64,000 nucleotides of DNA from Sinorhizobium psoraleae. GTDB lineage: Bacteria > Pseudomonadota > Alphaproteobacteria > Rhizobiales > Rhizobiaceae. The stretch spans positions 45,450 to 109,449 of the forward strand of contig NZ_JABEKV010000009.1 in the NCBI RefSeq assembly GCF_013283645.1, written 5' to 3'. Position 1 is the first letter of the stretch. Every line of letters begins with the position of its first letter. The position numbers were made by a program, and so were the translations under genes. Positions 16,220 to 24,734 of the stretch are shown here, in pieces. The notes under the pieces are model-generated. The model was given only the letters and a program-made list of their open reading frames with translations, ran no database searches and was not told the origin of the DNA.

Positions 16220-18489
16220 GCCGCATCTCCATCGGGCGTGAGGATACCCCTGCCCGCAAGCAGCACGCTCAGCTGTCCGTCATCGCCCGCGATCGCCATC
16301 AGGGCGGGAACGCCCTCGCTCTCCAGCTCCTCGGTCAGCCAGCACAATTGCCGGATGTCCGTCGCGCTCGGGCGCGTCGATGAGCCCCGTGGGTGGGAAT
16401 GCCATTCCCCGACATAGCGGACCTGATGCAGCGACCGCTCGGCGGCTGCCGCAACAGTTGTGGCCAGCCCCGACACGCCGCGCTCGAAAGCGGTCACGCT
16501 CCCGGTGCTGTCCTGCGGGGCCGGCAGGGCCAAGACGAGGTGAATCGAACGGCGGCTCGTATCGGTGATCCCCAGAAGAACGCCGCCGGTTTCATGCGGC
16601 AGGCCTGCCGCACGAAGAGCGGCGATCTGGCGCGCGAGTTCCTGGTCGTACGTCACGGTCCAGTCGCCGAGCGCGATCCGGCGCACCGGAGAGCCGGCCT
16701 GCTCGGACAGGCTGACGGTATGGTTGTTGGCCAGCGTCCAGACTCGCACGGCCGCCTGCGGGGCGGACAGAGCGTCGGTGATCGCCTGCGAAGCAATCGC
16801 ACTCAGCAGCGCCGCGCGCGCTGCCGGGATGCGGTTGGTAGCGGCGCGGCAAGAGCCGCTATACCGGACACCCGCCTCGGCCTGGAGGTGCGCCGCCAGC
16901 TGCGAATCAGCCTGGACGAGGCGATGATACTGCGCTTCCAGGTCGCGCAGCGTGATGCCCGGATCGGCGCCTTCGGCCAGGAGCACGACCGCCGTTCCGG
17001 CCGGGTTGAAAAAGACAGATAGGCGGCGCGCGCCGGGGCGCGGCAGATCGGCAAGGTGCCGCGATACGGCGACCGAGGCCGAGGCATCGATGATGATCTC
17101 CGCGCCGGCCATCGCGGCGTCGATATCCGCGCCCAGATCTTCTCGCGGATGGAGGATGTTCGCCTGAAAGAACCGGACCGGCTCGCCGAGCAAGGCGCCG
17201 ACGCGGTGCGCCAGGCCAAAGACCTTGGGCCTGCCGACATCGACCGGGTAGAGAGCGTGGCGGGAAAGGTTGTGCGGCAGCAGGCTGTCATGATCGATAA
17301 TCGTCCAATCGAACCGGCCCTCGCGCGCGAGGTTGACCGCTAGCTGCGATCCCAGCGATCCGGCGCCGACCAGGACGCAGCGGCGCCTGTCAGGCTGGGC
17401 CTGCCCGCTGATCATCGCGCCGACAGCCCGGTCAAATCCCAGATGGACGTCAGCGGGCGAGATGGGAAGGCCAGGCACGGCCGTGCCGGCGGTCACGCCG
17501 ACCATCCTGACATAGCCGCTGCCTGAGCCCACGTCGCTGTCATTGCGCGCGAGCACGCCGAGGGCAACGCCGACATCCCCGGCGGAATCGTGGGTGATAA
17601 AAGCGCGCAGGTCGTCGGCCTGGCGGCCATCGTCCCCTGCGATCGGGAAGGCCACAACGAGGGCGATCCGCGCCTGGAGGCGGCGGACGGCCGTGGCATC
17701 AAGCCCGGCCCATTCGATGACACGCGCGCGGAGTTCTGCGCCAAGATCGATCCCGCAGCCCTGCAGTTGCTGCGCGAGAGCATCGAGGGTCTGCGGGGCG
17801 CGCTGCAGGCGCTGCATACCCTGCGGCGCGGCGCGCAAGGGGACGACCACGAACTGCGGATCAGCTCCGTTCCCGCCCGGCCGCACGAACTCGGTGACGA
17901 TGACCGTCTCGTGCTCGTTGCGGATATGGCCGACCAGTTCGGCAGGACGGTCGGCCGGCGCCAGGGCCGCCGCCGGCAGGATGATGGTCGCCGGGTTGCG
18001 GAAGAAAAGGGGCTCCAGCGGCTGCGCCGTGTCGTGAAGCTCGCCGCGAGCGGCCTTCGCGAGCCAGAGCTGGATGCGGCGGATAAAGTCCGCGGGCGTG
18101 AAGGCAAGCCGGGCTTCCGCCCACGGCCGGTCATCGATGCACAGGGCGCGCGGCGTGTCGTCCGGCGTCCAGTTCTGGTGCATGGTTTCCGGAAAATCAG
18201 GGCGCAGCGCCAGGACCGCCGGCTGCTCGCCGCTCATCCCGAAGACCACGGCCACCGGCTCCACGCCGCGGATGGGCGCGGCGAGGTCCTGCGGCCGCTC
18301 CACTTCAATGTCGAGATGCAGCGCGGCCAGGGTGCCGTCATCGGAATGCCGTGACTCCACAAGCGTGACGGCCGGAGCCCGGCTCGAGGCGACATACGCG
18401 ACGACCGCCCGCGTGGCATCGGGCGCGACCGCGTCCGATGCCACCGGCTGCCCGAAACCCTGCCACCAGGGATGAAGCGCTGCCGTCAT
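16216..18489 (-). CDS. E2-E1-JAB triple-domain ubiquitin-like conjugation protein
   Basis: A 757-residue fusion of three ubiquitin-pathway modules. The E2-like N-domain has its candidate catalytic Cys117 in RALCIDDRPW, followed by the E2-type helix FIRRIQLWLAKAARGEL. The ThiF/E1 adenylation domain has GAGSLGS (375-381) and IIDHDSLLPHNLSRH; the E1 thiol is likely Cys547 in SGSCRAATNR. The JAB/JAMM isopeptidase domain has Glu633 in HETGGVLLG and the metal motif EWHSHPRGSSTRPSATD (His697, His699, Asp711). All key residues are present. In type II CBASS the same three activities (Cap2 = E2-E1, Cap3 = JAB) are two proteins that attach and remove the nucleotidyltransferase from targets. Start ATG 18489 lies 2 bp after the MBL stop; the longer frame to 18792 only shadows that gene. 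Confidence 0.92.
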   Translation of the reverse strand: MTAALHPWWQGFGQPVASDAVAPDATRAVVAYVASSRAPAVTLVESRHSDDGTLAALHLDIEVERPQDLAAPIRGVEPVAVVFGMSGEQPAVLALRPDFPETMHQNWTPDDTPRALCIDDRPWAEARLAFTPADFIRRIQLWLAKAARGELHDTAQPLEPLFFRNPATIILPAAALAPADRPAELVGHIRNEHETVIVTEFVRPGGNGADPQFVVVPLRAAPQGMQRLQRAPQTLDALAQQLQGCGIDLGAELRARVIEWAGLDATAVRRLQARIALVVAFPIAGDDGRQADDLRAFITHDSAGDVGVALGVLARNDSDVGSGSGYVRMVGVTAGTAVPGLPISPADVHLGFDRAVGAMISGQAQPDRRRCVLVGAGSLGSQLAVNLAREGRFDWTIIDHDSLLPHNLSRHALYPVDVGRPKVFGLAHRVGALLGEPVRFFQANILHPREDLGADIDAAMAGAEIIIDASASVAVSRHLADLPRPGARRLSVFFNPAGTAVVLLAEGADPGITLRDLEAQYHRLVQADSQLAAHLQAEAGVRYSGSCRAATNRIPAARAALLSAIASQAITDALSAPQAAVRVWTLANNHTVSLSEQAGSPVRRIALGDWTVTYDQELARQIAALRAAGLPHETGGVLLGITDTSRRSIHLVLALPAPQDSTGSVTAFERGVSGLATTVAAAAERSLHQVRYVGEWHSHPRGSSTRPSATDIRQLCWLTEELESEGVPALMAIAGDDGQLSVLLAGRGILTPDGDAA

Positions 18490-18491
18490 CC

Positions 18492-19631
18492 TCAGCCCGC
18501 CCGCGCCGGCGTGGAGATGATGCTGGCCGCGCCGGCCACGGCCGAGACGGTCAAGAGCTGCGCGCCGCGGCTCGTCACCTCGATGCTGAGCGGCTTCGGC
18601 CGGGCCGTCGAGGGCGATTCCATGGTCACCTTGAACGTCCCGTCGGCGCCGCGGGCGACCGCCTTGTAGTAGTTGCCCGCCTGCCGGTGGGGCGGCTGGA
18701 CATCGGCGTCTTCGGGCGTCCCCTTGAGCGGCATCGGCTTGCTCGTCGAGACCATGATGTGGCGCTCGCGGCCCTGCGTCTCGCACAGCCATTCGACGTG
18801 CTCGGTAGGCTCGGTCTCGTCTTCACCCTTGGTCCAGCCAATGGCCGTGTACGAACAGTGGTGGGGAACCTTGAAAATGTCCCACAGCAGACGGTCCTCG
18901 CGCCCGTGGCGCTTGGTGGTCAGGACGATCTGGTCAATGGAATCGGCGTGGATGTCGGACATGAACAGCGCGTAGGTTTCGCGGCCGCCTTCGAGGAAGG
19001 TGGCCTGAAAGACGACGCTGTCCTGGTTCCGGTCAACGATCCCGTTCTCGTTCTGACGCCAGCCGAAGGGGCTGTGAATGAAAAACTCGGCCTGTTCCGC
19101 CCCGTACTTGGAGAAACCGGGAACGTACTGGCCCGCGTCAGTGATCAGGTGCGCCCGCGACTCCAGCGACAGACCCTGCTTTGCCAGCCAGTCGGCCAGC
19201 TTCTTCGGGCGGGAGAATACACGGATGCCGTAGCCCTGCCGCAGCCGGTGGCGTGCTTCCTGCCTGACGATCCGGGCGCTGTCCTCGCAGCCGTCCTCCA
19301 GGATGGCGGCGGCGGGAACCCACAATTCCTTGATCTTGATACGGCCTTCGCCCTGGTATTTCGCGGCGTGGTCGAGCCAGAAGAAGTCGCCCGCCCCGCA
19401 ACAGTGATCGTCATCCAGATGGGTAAAGCAGACGACGTCGTAGTTGTCCCGACCAGCGGCCCGCAGGTCGGCCTTCAGCTCGACAGGAAGGTCAATCCGC
19501 GTGTCATAGGGGTCGTTGTCGTTCCGCATATCGGCATAGTCGACCAGCATGTTCTTGCCGTCGGCAAAATCGATCCGGGTGCAGTCGGCATTGCCGAGGG
19601 GGTGGAAGGTCAGCTTCGCAGTCATATTCAT
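18492..19631 (-). CDS. ComEC-like metallo-beta-lactamase-fold protein with C-terminal Ala-Gly
   Basis: A 379-residue soluble MBL-fold protein. Metal ligands: FTHLDDDHCCG (residues 69-79; the HxDxDH form typical of ComEC-like MBLs), Asp in FMSDIHADS, and VPHHCSY, corresponding to the PHHGS motif. No membrane segments are seen, unlike full-length ComEC. The C-terminal ~40 residues are a flexible tail ending TPARAG. Ending in Gly is notable beside an E1-E2 protein, because Ubls and CBASS nucleotidyltransferases are activated at a C-terminal Gly or Ala. First gene of the three-gene operon; the ATG at 19631 follows AGGAG directly, and ATG 19625 (third codon) is an alternative. No CD-NTase is present nearby. 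Confidence 0.88.
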   Translation of the reverse strand: MNMTAKLTFHPLGNADCTRIDFADGKNMLVDYADMRNDNDPYDTRIDLPVELKADLRAAGRDNYDVVCFTHLDDDHCCGAGDFFWLDHAAKYQGEGRIKIKELWVPAAAILEDGCEDSARIVRQEARHRLRQGYGIRVFSRPKKLADWLAKQGLSLESRAHLITDAGQYVPGFSKYGAEQAEFFIHSPFGWRQNENGIVDRNQDSVVFQATFLEGGRETYALFMSDIHADSIDQIVLTTKRHGREDRLLWDIFKVPHHCSYTAIGWTKGEDETEPTEHVEWLCETQGRERHIMVSTSKPMPLKGTPEDADVQPPHRQAGNYYKAVARGADGTFKVTMESPSTARPKPLSIEVTSRGAQLLTVSAVAGAASIISTPARAG

Positions 19632-19795
19632 CTCCTGTGGTCCTCAGCTCTGCCGGGACGGTTCGGTGTTGGTCGCGGCAGCGCCGGGCGGTCACGAGGG
19701 ACGAAAGTCCCGAATCCTGTTGACCACGGCCCGCTGATGGGATAAAAAACTATACGCGTCTAGTTTCGCTGTCAATATAGTTTCTATACCCTTTT
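19632..19795. promoter_or_regulatory. Shared control region of the two defence operons with inverted repeat
   Basis: The divergent starts of the MBL operon (19631, leftward) and the WYL regulator (19796, rightward) are 164 bp apart. An A+T-rich block beside the regulator start holds the inverted repeat AAACTATA (19747-19754) and TATAGTTT (19776-19783), with an additional TCTAGTTT between them. The regulator's own start codon is 12 bp further on, so binding there should block its transcription. The WYL protein is the natural candidate to bind it. Confidence 0.6.
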
Positions 19796-20725
19796 ATGGT
19801 GGACACAATGGAGAATGAAAACCCCGGCATCCGGTGGGGGGTGGAGCAGCGGCTCGAATTCATCGAGTTCCGTCTTTTCTGGGAGGGTGGGGTCAACCGG
19901 TCGGACATCATCGACGTGTTCGGCGTGTCGGTGCCGCAGGCCTCCAAGGACCTTTCGCTCTACCAGGAGCGCGCGCCGGGGAATGTGGAGTACGACAAGA
20001 GCGTCAAGCGCTACGTCGCCGCCAAAGATTTCGAGCCGCGCTTTCTGAAGCCCGATCCAGATGCCTACCTGTCGCGGCTGCGTTCGCTGGGCGAAGGCCT
20101 GTCGATGCCCGTCGAGTCCTGGATCGCCAAGCCGCCGAAGACCGACATCGCCCTCACCCCGAAGCGGGACATCAATACAGACGTGTTACGGGCCGTGCTC
20201 GAAGCGGTACGCGACCACCGGTCGATCGAAATCCTGTATCAGTCCATGAGCAAGCAGCGGCCCGACCCGGTCTGGCGCCGCATTACGCCGCATGCCTTCG
20301 GCTATGACGGCTTTCGCTGGCACGCGCGGGCCTTCTGCCACATCGACGGCAAATTCAAAGATTTCCTGCTGCCGCGGGCGCTGGAAGCCCGCATGCCGGG
20401 TGAGCCGGGGGCGTCGGGGGACCAGGACAAGCTTTGGCACGAATATTTCGGCTTTGAGATCGTGCCACACCCCGATCTTACACCCAGTCAGCAAATTGTT
20501 GTGGCTAAAGATTATGGAATGACAGATGGCAAATGCGTCCTGTCGGTCCGATATGCCATGCTCTTTTACGTTCTTCGCCGACTCGGCTTATTAGGAGATG
20601 CTTCAAAAGAACCGGCGAGACGACAACATATAGTTGTTTCAAGCTTCAGTGATGTGCAAACTGCGCTGGCGCGCGCGGAATTCTTTGAAAACAATGCGGA
20701 AAATGCGGCGGGCGCGCAGGGGTAA
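19796..20725 (+). CDS. WYL-domain transcriptional regulator (BrxR/CapW type)
   Basis: A 309-residue protein. N-terminal winged helix at about residues 15-95 (WEGGVNRSDIIDVFGVSVPQASKDLSLYQ is the recognition region). The WYL domain at about 115-215 has IEILYQSMSKQRPDPVWRRITPHAFGYDGFRWHARAFC, and a C-terminal extension follows. BrxR/CapW proteins of this architecture repress phage-defence operons and are thought to respond to a nucleic-acid or nucleotide ligand through WYL. It stands between the two operons and 2 bp before the helicase gene, so it may repress both sides. Confidence 0.9.
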   Translation: MVDTMENENPGIRWGVEQRLEFIEFRLFWEGGVNRSDIIDVFGVSVPQASKDLSLYQERAPGNVEYDKSVKRYVAAKDFEPRFLKPDPDAYLSRLRSLGEGLSMPVESWIAKPPKTDIALTPKRDINTDVLRAVLEAVRDHRSIEILYQSMSKQRPDPVWRRITPHAFGYDGFRWHARAFCHIDGKFKDFLLPRALEARMPGEPGASGDQDKLWHEYFGFEIVPHPDLTPSQQIVVAKDYGMTDGKCVLSVRYAMLFYVLRRLGLLGDASKEPARRQHIVVSSFSDVQTALARAEFFENNAENAAGAQG

Positions 20726-20727
20726 CC

Positions 20728-23700
20728 ATGGTTCGGCTTGAAGACATCAAAGGGGGAGCGTTCGTTCGCGGTGTCGTGCCGCAGCAGCCCGTCCAGATCA
20801 TATCGGTCGACTGGATTGGCGCGCAGGCCGTCAATGTCGTGTTCCGCGATCAGAACGGTGCTGTTGCCGAAGGCACGCTGTATCGCGATGATGAGCATCG
20901 CCTTGAGCTTGATGCGCGCGGCCGCCTGTGGACGTTTGAAGCCGACGGGGGCCTTCTTCGCCTGGTCACCGAAGCCAACCGGATCAAGCTCGCTCACTAT
21001 TTCGATCCTTATCTGGCCATTCATACGAGTCTCGTCGATCCGCTGCCGCACCAGATTTCGGCGGTCTATGGCGAAATGCTGCCACGCCAGCCGCTGCGGT
21101 TCCTGCTGGCCGACGATCCTGGCGCAGGCAAGACCATCATGGCCGGCCTGCTCATCAAGGAACTCATCGCGCGCAGCGACCTGGAGCGGTGCCTCGTTGT
21201 TGCGCCGGGAAGCCTTGTCGAGCAGTGGCAGGATGAGCTGGGAGAGAAATTCAATCTCGAATTCGACATCCTGACCCGCGACATGATCGAGACGTCGCGC
21301 TCAGGCAATCCGTTCAACGACCACAACAGACTGATCGTCCGCCTCGACGTGCTGGCGCGAAGCGAGGAGCTGCAGGATAAGCTGCTGAAATCCCAGGAAT
21401 GGGACCTCATCATCTGTGATGAAGCGCACCGGATGTCCGCCACCTATTTCGGCGGCGATGTGAAATACACGAAGCGCTATCAGGTCGGACAGCGGCTCGG
21501 TCAGATTTGCCGCCACCTGCTGCTCATGTCGGCAACGCCTCACAACGGTAAGGAAGAAGACTTCCAGCTTTTTATGGCTTTGCTTGACGGGGACCGGTTC
21601 GAAGGGCGCTTCCGTGACGGCGTTCACTATGCCGACACGGACGACATGATGCGGCGTCTCACCAAGGAAGAGCTCTTGCGGTTCGATGGCCGGCCGCTCT
21701 TTCCCGAGCGCCGCGCGTACACGGTCAAGTATGAGCTCTCTCCCAAGGAGGCGGCTCTCTACAGCGCGGTTACCGATTACGTTCGCACGGAAATGAACCG
21801 CGTGCAGCGGTTTGCCGACGGCGACAACAAGAAGCGCAACAATGTCGGCTTCGCCTTGCAGATCCTGCAGCGACGCCTCGCCTCATCGCCGGCGGCCATC
21901 TATCAGTCGCTCAAACGCCGGCGGGAGAGGCTTGAGAACGAACTGGCCGAGGCGCGCCTTGCGGCACGCGGCCGTCCGGGCGGTGTCATCGGCGACACCA
22001 GCGTCAGTGCCGAAGTTCTTCGCAATATTGAGGAATACGGACAGGACGAGGTCGACGAGCTGGAGGATATTATTTCCACCGGCGCCACAACCGCCGAAAC
22101 CATCGACCAGCTGGCCATTGAAGTTGAAACGCTGAAGGGCTTGGAGCAGATGGCGCTGGGCGTCCTCCGCTCCGGTGAAGACACCAAGTGGACGCAACTC
22201 AATCGCATCCTCGACGACGACCTGATGATCGATGGTCACGGTAATCGTCGCAAACTCATCATCTTCACCGAACCCAAGGATACGCTGCACTACCTCGTTG
22301 ACAAGGTTCGCTCGCGCCTCGGCAACCCTGAAGCCGTGGACGTCATCCACGGTGGGGTGACGCGCGAGGAGCGCCGCAAGGTCATTGAACGCTTCATGCA
22401 AGACCGCGACATGCTGGTCCTGATCGCCAACGATGCCGCCGGTGAAGGCGTGAACCTTCAGCGCGGGCATCTGATGGTCAACTACGACCTGCCCTGGAAC
22501 CCGAACAAGATCGAGCAGCGCTTCGGCCGCGTCCACCGTATCGGCCAGACCGAAGTCTGCCATCTCTGGAACATCGTCGCCGCTGACACCCGCGAAGGCG
22601 AGGTCTATGCCCGCCTTCTGGAAAAACTGGAGGCGGCCCGCGAGGCGCTAGGCGGCAGGGTCTATGATGTCCTCGGGGAGCTGTTTGAGGGCGTCGCGCT
22701 CAAAGATCTTTTGTTCCAGGCGATTCAATATGGGGAGCAGGAGGATGTCCGCGCGCGGCTGTTCCGCCAGGTCGACGGCGCAGTTGACCAGCAGCACCTG
22801 CTGGAGCTTCTGAAGCGCCGTGCCCTGACCAACGATACGATGCCTGAAGCCAAGGTGCATGAACTGCGCCTAGAGATGGAGCGGGCGGAGGCTATGCGCC
22901 TGCAGCCGCATCATATCCAGAGCTTTTTCGTCGAGGCCTTCCAGCATCTCGGCGGACGTTTGAAAAAGCGGGAGGAAGGGCGATGGGAAATCACCCATGT
23001 GCCTGTCCGCATCCGCGAGCGGGACCGGCAAATGGGCAGCGGAGCGCCCATCCAGAAGAAATATGAGCGCATCTGTTTCGAGAAGAGCGCTATCAACCAG
23101 CAGCCTGTCGCCACGTTCGTATGCCCGGGACATCCGTTTCTGGAAGCCGTAATCAGCATCATCCGCGAGGACTACGACCAGCTGATGAAGCAGGGCGCCA
23201 TCCTTGTCGATGATACGGACATGGGCTCGGACCTTGCCGCGATTTTCCTGCTTGAGCACAGCGTTCAGGACGGACGCCTGACCAGTACCGGCAAACCGCA
23301 CATCATCTCGCAAAAGCTCCAGTTCGCTTCCGTCGACAAGCAGGGCCGCACGACGAATGCCGGCATCGCGCCCCACCTCAATCTCCGCCCGGCTACGCCG
23401 GAGGAGATCGCGCTGGTCAAGGATTGTCTCGACGAACCTTGGCTAACCGCGGACCTGGAGCGAACCGCCGTCCAGTTCGCGACCGTCGAGCTTGCGCAGG
23501 GCCACGTTGCCGAGGTCAAGGCGCGCCGCATTCCCGAGATCGACAAGGTCGAGCACGAGGTGAAGGTGCGCCTCAAGAAGGAGATCAATTACTGGGACAG
23601 CCGGTCCTTCGAGCTGAAGGAGGAGGAGAAAGCCGGCAAGAAGACGCGCCTGAACTGGCAGAACGCCGAGCGCCGCGCCGAGGACCTGGCGGAACGACTT

Positions 23701-24243
23701 AAGCGCCGGCAGATGCAGCTTGAGCAGGAAAGATTTATCTCGTCCCAGCCCCCGCGCATCAGGGGCGGCATGGTGGTAATACCGCGCGGGCTGCTCGCTG
23801 CGCGCGGCGGCGGCAAGGCACCGAACGGGGGCGTGCCGGCGAGCTTTGCGGAAGACCCGCTGGCGCGCCGGGAGATCGAAATACTGGCGATGGATGCGGT
23901 TATGGCGGCGGAGCGCGCCCACGGCCATTCGCCGAGCGACGTGTCCGCCCAGAAGATCGGCTACGACATCGCCTCGCTTGCCGCGAACGGCGAGCACTTG
24001 AGATTTATCGAGGTGAAGGGGCGTATCGACGGTGCAGACAGCATCATGGTGACGCGGCAGGAGGTCATCACCTCGCTGCACGAACCTGATAAGTACATTC
24101 TCGCCGTCGTTCAGGTTGAGAATGGGATCGCCCGTGAGCCGCGTTACATTCGCAGGCCGTTCTCGCAGGAGCCGGAGTTCGGGATTACCGCCATCCAGGT
24201 GAATCTCGCCAGTCTGCTGGCGCGGGCGGAGTCGCCCCGATGA
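20728..24243 (+). CDS. SNF2-family helicase with C-terminal DUF3883 domain
   Basis: An 1171-residue superfamily 2 (RapA/SNF2-like) translocase. Motifs: LLADDPGAGKT (about 127-136, Walker A), IICDEAHRMSA (about 229-239), LMSATPHNGKEEDF, and QRFGRVHRIGQ (about 596-606, motif VI). A coiled, charged region at about 970-1010 precedes the C-terminal DUF3883 domain (about 1050-1130; RFIEVKGRIDGADSIMVTRQE), which resembles a restriction-endonuclease-like fold (E-V-K). First large gene of the methylase-ATPase operon; overlaps the next ATG by 4 bp. Such helicases pair with DUF1156 and DUF499 genes in defence islands. Confidence 0.92.
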   Translation: MVRLEDIKGGAFVRGVVPQQPVQIISVDWIGAQAVNVVFRDQNGAVAEGTLYRDDEHRLELDARGRLWTFEADGGLLRLVTEANRIKLAHYFDPYLAIHTSLVDPLPHQISAVYGEMLPRQPLRFLLADDPGAGKTIMAGLLIKELIARSDLERCLVVAPGSLVEQWQDELGEKFNLEFDILTRDMIETSRSGNPFNDHNRLIVRLDVLARSEELQDKLLKSQEWDLIICDEAHRMSATYFGGDVKYTKRYQVGQRLGQICRHLLLMSATPHNGKEEDFQLFMALLDGDRFEGRFRDGVHYADTDDMMRRLTKEELLRFDGRPLFPERRAYTVKYELSPKEAALYSAVTDYVRTEMNRVQRFADGDNKKRNNVGFALQILQRRLASSPAAIYQSLKRRRERLENELAEARLAARGRPGGVIGDTSVSAEVLRNIEEYGQDEVDELEDIISTGATTAETIDQLAIEVETLKGLEQMALGVLRSGEDTKWTQLNRILDDDLMIDGHGNRRKLIIFTEPKDTLHYLVDKVRSRLGNPEAVDVIHGGVTREERRKVIERFMQDRDMLVLIANDAAGEGVNLQRGHLMVNYDLPWNPNKIEQRFGRVHRIGQTEVCHLWNIVAADTREGEVYARLLEKLEAAREALGGRVYDVLGELFEGVALKDLLFQAIQYGEQEDVRARLFRQVDGAVDQQHLLELLKRRALTNDTMPEAKVHELRLEMERAEAMRLQPHHIQSFFVEAFQHLGGRLKKREEGRWEITHVPVRIRERDRQMGSGAPIQKKYERICFEKSAINQQPVATFVCPGHPFLEAVISIIREDYDQLMKQGAILVDDTDMGSDLAAIFLLEHSVQDGRLTSTGKPHIISQKLQFASVDKQGRTTNAGIAPHLNLRPATPEEIALVKDCLDEPWLTADLERTAVQFATVELAQGHVAEVKARRIPEIDKVEHEVKVRLKKEINYWDSRSFELKEEEKAGKKTRLNWQNAERRAEDLAERLKRRQMQLEQERFISSQPPRIRGGMVVIPRGLLAARGGGKAPNGGVPASFAEDPLARREIEILAMDAVMAAERAHGHSPSDVSAQKIGYDIASLAANGEHLRFIEVKGRIDGADSIMVTRQEVITSLHEPDKYILAVVQVENGIAREPRYIRRPFSQEPEFGITAIQVNLASLLARAESPR

Positions 24244-24734
24244 CGGCTCCCTTTTCACAATTTGCCATACTCGCCCCGGTTCCGCTGGAGCATCTCCAGT
24301 CGGGGAAACTCATCGCTGAAGCGGAAGGGTTTGTCGCCTTTGGCTCACGCAAATGGGACTTATTCCGCAAGGTCGACGAACTCCGTAACGGCGCCGTGGT
24401 GCCGGTTTTGATCTATCCCTCACACGAGGATGTTCCGGCCAAAGACAGCTTTATCGTGTCGTGGTTCGGCCTGTATGTCGGTTCTCGGGAAACAGGGAAC
24501 GGTGCTCACCCGCTGGGCATGAAGCACCGCCCGCCGACGACCGGCCAATATGGAGCCGACAATAAAGGCTACTGGGCCGTGTTCTGGCACGTCAAGGACC
24601 TGGCCGAACTGCCACAAAGCCAGAAAATGCCGATTTCCGCGGTCCAGACCGTCAAGGGCGGCTGGCGCAAAGACAAACCTCCCAGAGGGCCTGAGCTCGT
24701 CGCCATGCCCTCGACGATTAATTTTCCGGTGTAG
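24240..24734 (+). CDS. Small conserved protein of the helicase-methylase-ATPase operon
   Basis: A 164-residue soluble protein with no recognised domain. It has many aromatic residues and prolines and a central segment GMKHRPPTTGQYGADNKGYWAVFWHV. The start overlaps the helicase stop by 4 bp and the stop abuts the methylase ATG, so stoichiometric production with both is likely. Its constant position suggests an accessory or specificity role, which is an inference. Confidence 0.75.
   Translation: MTAPFSQFAILAPVPLEHLQSGKLIAEAEGFVAFGSRKWDLFRKVDELRNGAVVPVLIYPSHEDVPAKDSFIVSWFGLYVGSRETGNGAHPLGMKHRPPTTGQYGADNKGYWAVFWHVKDLAELPQSQKMPISAVQTVKGGWRKDKPPRGPELVAMPSTINFPV

Noticed and set aside
15341..16417. 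358-aa plus-strand frame opposite the patatin gene
   Set aside because: No known motif; the patatin motifs SGGGYRAM, SVSGGS and ADGG are in the opposite frame.
16216..18489. Reading the fusion as a molybdopterin/thiamine (MoeB/ThiF) biosynthetic enzyme
   Set aside because: An E2-like domain and a complete JAMM isopeptidase are fused to the E1 domain, and no sulfur-carrier or cofactor genes are nearby.
18490..18792. N-terminal extension of the E2-E1-JAB protein (~100 residues)
   Set aside because: The extension is Arg/His-rich, lies wholly inside the MBL coding sequence, and the E2 domain starts at ATG 18489, 2 bp after the MBL stop.
18438..19745. 435-aa plus-strand frame opposite the MBL gene
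   Set aside because: It is a GC-rich antisense shadow. The minus-strand MBL frame has recognisable motifs, a ribosome-binding site and proper coupling to the next gene.
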